The notes under the pieces were generated by a model. That model was not told where the DNA came from and searched no databases. It saw only the letters and a program-made list of their open reading frames with translations. From the NCBI RefSeq assembly GCF_022664465.1, contig NZ_JAKREV010000002.1:186001-250000 (forward strand): a DNA stretch of 64,000 bases. The letters are read 5' to 3'. Positions 60,795-64,000 of this stretch are shown piece by piece. The DNA comes from Sphingomonas hankookensis (lineage in GTDB: Bacteria > Pseudomonadota > Alphaproteobacteria > Sphingomonadales > Sphingomonadaceae). Numbering within the stretch: position 1 is the stretch's first letter; each line of letters begins with the position of its first letter. Position numbers and translations under genes: made by a program.

Positions 60795-62210
60795 GTGCGC
60801 GTCCTCTCCGTCGCCTCCGAGGCCTATCCGCTGGTCAAGACCGGCGGACTGGCCGATGTCGTCGGAGCGCTCCCTGCCGCGCTCGCACCGCATGGGGTAG
60901 AGACGACGACGCTCCTCCCGGGCTATCCATCGGTGTTGAAACATCTCGGCAAGGCGAAGCCGGTCCGTCGCTGGGACGACCTGCTCGGCACGCCTGCGCG
61001 GTTGCTTCCCGGCACGATCGACGGCCATCCGTTGCTGGTCCTCGACGCGCCCGAATTGTTCGCGCGGGACGGCGGCCCCTATGCCGACGCAACCGGGCTC
61101 GACTGGGAGGATAATTGGCGGCGTTTCGCAGCACTCGGCCGGGCTGCCGCCGACCTCGCCCCCGCGTTCGACCTGCTCCACGCGCACGACTGGCAGGGTG
61201 CGATGGCGCCGGCCTATCTACGCTATGACGGCGCGGACGTGCCGAGCGTGCTGACGATCCACAATATCGCCTTTCAGGGCCGCTACGATGCGAAGGTATT
61301 CCCCGGGCTGGGCCTGCCCGAAGCGGCGTTCGCGCTCGACGGTGTAGAATATTATGGCGGCGTCGGGTTGCTGAAGGCCGGCCTCGCATCCGCCGACGCG
61401 ATCACCACCGTTTCCCCCAGCTACGCCGAGGAAATCCGCCGCGGCGAGTTCGGCATGGGGCTGGAGGGGTTGATCGAAGCACGGCGCGACCGGGTCAGCG
61501 GTATCGTCAACGGTATCGATCCGGCGATCTGGTCGCCGGAGACCGACGCCTCGCTCCCCGCCCGCTACACCGCCCGCGCCCTGTCGCGCCGTCGCGTCAA
61601 CAAGCGCGCGGTCGAGGCCGCGTTCGACCTCGAACCCGGCGATGGCCCGATCTTCATCGTCGTCAGCCGGCTGACTTGGCAGAAGGGGATGGACGTCCTC
61701 GCCGACGGCCTCGACGCGCTGGTCGCGATGGCCGGACGGCTGGCGTTGCTCGGATCGGGCGATGCCGCGCTCGAACAGGCATTCGTTGCCGCGCGCACCC
61801 GCCATGCCGGGCGGGTCGGGGTGCGGATCGGTTATGACGAAGCGCTGTCGCACCTGTTGCAGGGCGGCGGCGACGCGATCCTGATCCCGTCGCGCTTCGA
61901 ACCGTGCGGGCTGACGCAGCTCTACGGGCTCGCTTATGGGTGCGTACCGGTGGTCGCCCGGACCGGGGGCTTGGCCGATACGGTGATCGATGCGAACGAG
62001 GCGGCGGTGGCAGCGGGGGTCGCGACCGGCGTACAGTTCGCCGCGGTGACGCCCGACGGGCTCCATCACGCTCTGCGCCGAACGATGGCACTATATGCCC
62101 AGCCGGATTGCTGGACGACGATCCAGAAACAGGGAATGCGCGCCGATTTCTCGTGGAAACGCAGCGGTGCGCGCTATGCCGAACTGTATCGCAGCCTGAT
62201 CGCCGCATGA
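60795..62210 (+). CDS. glgA: Glycogen synthase (ADP-glucose type, GT5)
   Basis: It elongates glycogen chains from ADP-glucose. The 471-residue protein starts (GTG 60795) MRVLSVASEAYPLVKTGGLA, with the KTGGL nucleotide motif, then FDLLHAHDWQGAMAPAYLRY and IVNGIDPAIWSPETD. IFIVVSRLTWQKGMDVLADG and RFEPCGLTQLYGLAYGCVPV follow, covering both Rossmann domains. The Shine-Dalgarno GGGGAGGA comes from the upstream repeat. Its end overlaps glgX by four bases. Confidence 0.95.
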   Translation: MRVLSVASEAYPLVKTGGLADVVGALPAALAPHGVETTTLLPGYPSVLKHLGKAKPVRRWDDLLGTPARLLPGTIDGHPLLVLDAPELFARDGGPYADATGLDWEDNWRRFAALGRAAADLAPAFDLLHAHDWQGAMAPAYLRYDGADVPSVLTIHNIAFQGRYDAKVFPGLGLPEAAFALDGVEYYGGVGLLKAGLASADAITTVSPSYAEEIRRGEFGMGLEGLIEARRDRVSGIVNGIDPAIWSPETDASLPARYTARALSRRRVNKRAVEAAFDLEPGDGPIFIVVSRLTWQKGMDVLADGLDALVAMAGRLALLGSGDAALEQAFVAARTRHAGRVGVRIGYDEALSHLLQGGGDAILIPSRFEPCGLTQLYGLAYGCVPVVARTGGLADTVIDANEAAVAAGVATGVQFAAVTPDGLHHALRRTMALYAQPDCWTTIQKQGMRADFSWKRSGARYAELYRSLIAA

Positions 62211-63976
62211 CGCCGGGTGCCAGCGCTATCCCCGGTGGGACCCGCTTCGCCGTGCGCGCGAGGGACGCGGCGGCGGTGTGGCTGTGTCTGTTCGACGGCG
62301 ACGACGAACGCCGTGTAGCGATGGTGCGTGCAGGCGACTGGTTCGCGACCGACGTGCCGGGCGTCGGGCCGGGGCAACGCTATGGCTATCGGGCGGAGGG
62401 CGATTGGGCACCGGAGGACGGGCGCTGGTTCGATCCCGCCAAGCTGTTGGTCGATCCCTATGCCGTCGAGCTGGACCGACGCTTCATCTATGATCCGTCT
62501 CTGACGATCCGTGGGGCCGATACCGCCGCGATCGTCCCTCGGTCGATAGTGCCCAGCAAAACGCCGCTTGTCCCGCGCGAAGCGCCACGGATCGATCCGG
62601 CGCGCCCGATCTACGAACTCAACGTTCGCGGCTTCACCATGCTCCATCCCGACGTGCCCGAGGCGCAGCGCGGCACGATCGCGGCGCTCGCGCATCCGTC
62701 GGTCGTCGCGCATTTGACCAAGATCGGGGTCGGTGCGGTAGAACTGATGCCGATCGTCGCGTGGATCGACGAACGCCATCTGCCGCCGCTCGGCCTGACT
62801 AACGCGTGGGGATACAACCCGGTGGTTCCGATGGCGATCGATCCCGGCCTCGCGCCCGGCGGGATCGCCGAACTGCGCGACACGATCGCGGCGCTGCATG
62901 CGGCGGGAATCGGCGTCATTCTCGATCTGGTATTCAACCATAGCGGCGAAAGCGACCGCGATGGCCCGATCCTGTCGCTGCGCGGGCTGGATAATCGCAG
63001 CTATGCGCATGCCCCCGACGGCAGCCTCATCAACGATACCGGTACCGGCAACACAATCGATGCCGGCGACGCGGGGGTCCGCGACCTTATCCTTGCATCG
63101 CTGCGGCATTTCGCATCGCTGGGCGTCGATGGCTTTCGGTTCGACCTCGCTCCGGTCATCGCACGCTCGCCGGGGTTCGACCGACATGCACCGATCTTCG
63201 CCGCGATCGCTGCCGATCCGATCCTCGCCGACCGGGTGATGATCGCCGAGCCATGGGATATCGGACCCGGCGGCTATCAGCTGGGGAATTTTCCTTCAGA
63301 CTGGCTCGAATGGAACGACCGCTACCGCGACGATGTCCGCCGCTTCTGGCGGGGTGACGGCAGTGTGGGCACGCTCGCTACGCGGCTGATGGGATCGGGC
63401 GACATCTTCGGCTCGCCGACCCGCAGCGTCAACTTCCTCGCCGCACATGACGGCTTCCCCCTTGCCGACCTCGTCGCGCATGTCGATCGCCACAACCATG
63501 CCAATGGCGAGGACAATCGCGATGGCCATGGCGAGAACCTTTCGTGGAACCACGGCGTCGAGGGGCCGAGCGACGACCCGGCGATCATCGCCGCGCGCGA
63601 TGCCGATCTGCGCGCGCTGCTGGCGACGCTGTTCGCGACGCGCGGACATATCCAGCTCACCGCAGGCGACGAATTCGGCCGCAGCCAGCGTGGCAATAAC
63701 AACGCCTATGCGCAGGATAATGCAATCGGCTGGGTCGACTGGGCAGCGCGCGATATCGCGATGGAGGAGCATGTCGCCGAACTGGCGCGCTGGCGGCGTG
63801 CGCGGCCGGCGGTGTACGATCCCGCCGTGCCGGATCAGGCGACGTGGCTGACGCTCGATGGCCAACCGATGACGCCCAAGCACTGGGAAGCACCCGATTG
63901 TCCGGGGTTCGAATTGCGGCTGGAGGGGGCGACGATCCGGATCGACCGCCCCGCCCGGCAGGTCACGCTGGAATAG
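62207..63976 (+). CDS. glgX: Glycogen debranching enzyme
   Basis: It removes alpha-1,6 branches from phosphorylase limit dextrins. The 589-residue GH13 protein is shorter than the 650-700 residues usual for GlgX, mainly at the N- and C-terminal beta domains. It has PIYELNVRGFTMLHPDVPEA, LDLVFNHSGESDRDGP, VDGFRFDLAPVIARSPG (Asp nucleophile), MIAEPWDIGPGGYQLGNFP (Glu) and VNFLAAHDGFPLADLVAHV (transition-state Asp). TAGDEFGRSQRGNNNAYAQD is also characteristic. The start at 62207 overlaps the glgA stop. It is the last gene of the operon within the window. Confidence 0.93.
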   Translation: MTPGASAIPGGTRFAVRARDAAAVWLCLFDGDDERRVAMVRAGDWFATDVPGVGPGQRYGYRAEGDWAPEDGRWFDPAKLLVDPYAVELDRRFIYDPSLTIRGADTAAIVPRSIVPSKTPLVPREAPRIDPARPIYELNVRGFTMLHPDVPEAQRGTIAALAHPSVVAHLTKIGVGAVELMPIVAWIDERHLPPLGLTNAWGYNPVVPMAIDPGLAPGGIAELRDTIAALHAAGIGVILDLVFNHSGESDRDGPILSLRGLDNRSYAHAPDGSLINDTGTGNTIDAGDAGVRDLILASLRHFASLGVDGFRFDLAPVIARSPGFDRHAPIFAAIAADPILADRVMIAEPWDIGPGGYQLGNFPSDWLEWNDRYRDDVRRFWRGDGSVGTLATRLMGSGDIFGSPTRSVNFLAAHDGFPLADLVAHVDRHNHANGEDNRDGHGENLSWNHGVEGPSDDPAIIAARDADLRALLATLFATRGHIQLTAGDEFGRSQRGNNNAYAQDNAIGWVDWAARDIAMEEHVAELARWRRARPAVYDPAVPDQATWLTLDGQPMTPKHWEAPDCPGFELRLEGATIRIDRPARQVTLE

Positions 63977-64000
63977 GTTCGCGCACCCGCAGCATCGCTA

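Noticed and set aside
1..64000. tRNA, rRNA, riboswitch, CRISPR array, insertion sequence or prophage
   Set aside because: No cloverleaf, regularly spaced identical repeats, transposase, integrase or phage structural gene could be recognised on either strand.

Overview
The window reads as a chromosomal segment of a high-G+C alphaproteobacterium of the Sphingomonas type. This rests on three things: dense compact operons with many ATGA/GTGA start-stop overlaps and GTG starts, a TonB receptor with a matching catabolic operon, and the complete diketo-hydrolase L-rhamnose pathway known from Sphingomonas. The intergenic spaces also carry several families of short GC-rich palindromic repeats. I see no tRNA or rRNA gene, CRISPR array, insertion sequence or prophage.

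Layout. (1) 1-7945: a rhamnogalacturonan-I degradation operon (PL11 lyase, CE12 acetylesterase, L-rhamnose mutarotase, GH35 galactosidase, GH105 hydrolase), with the start of a divergent secreted protein cut by the window edge. (2) 8120-12499: alaS, a dicarboxylate/amino-acid symporter and a small DUF3072 protein. (3) 12826-17568: a cytochrome c maturation operon ccmC-D-E-F-G-H-I on the minus strand. (4) 17714-21472: two Crp/Fnr regulators around a tandem pair of Tat-exported ferritin-like proteins. (5) 21748-23401: a desaturase overlapping an orphan PhnD-like binding protein. (6) 23409-28460: a type I secretion locus with unusual low-complexity cargo candidates. (7) 28742-38404: an AraC regulator, then a minus-strand operon (TonB receptor, MFS, carboxylesterase, acyl-CoA ligase, SDR) with a TetR gene upstream, which looks like uptake and breakdown of an unknown ester. 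(8) 38470-40122: an M28 peptidase. (9) 40212-43385: a four-gene cassette (NodS-like methyltransferase, PIG-L deacetylase, short acyl-CoA dehydrogenase homologue, GT2 glycosyltransferase). (10) 43670-44128: trmL. (11) 44206-54669: oligogalacturonate lyase, a GPH symporter, all five enzymes of oxidative L-rhamnose catabolism, an IclR regulator, a second CE12 esterase and an alpha/beta hydrolase. (12) 54791-63976: a glycogen operon glgP-glgB-glgC-glgA-glgX.

Regions 1 and 11 work together. Pectin backbone is cut, deacetylated and debranched outside the cell or in the periplasm. Unsaturated disaccharides are split to L-rhamnose, which passes through rhamnose, rhamnonolactone, rhamnonate, 3-deoxy-2-keto and 2,4-diketo intermediates to pyruvate and L-lactate. 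Similar palindromic sites lie at the promoters of both regions, so one regulator (the local IclR is the best candidate) may control them.

The most promising undescribed systems are the type I secretion locus and the deacetylase/methyltransferase/glycosyltransferase cassette. In the secretion locus, an 87-residue acidic protein has a long leader hairpin in front and a transcription terminator behind, the layout of a high-level secreted substrate.
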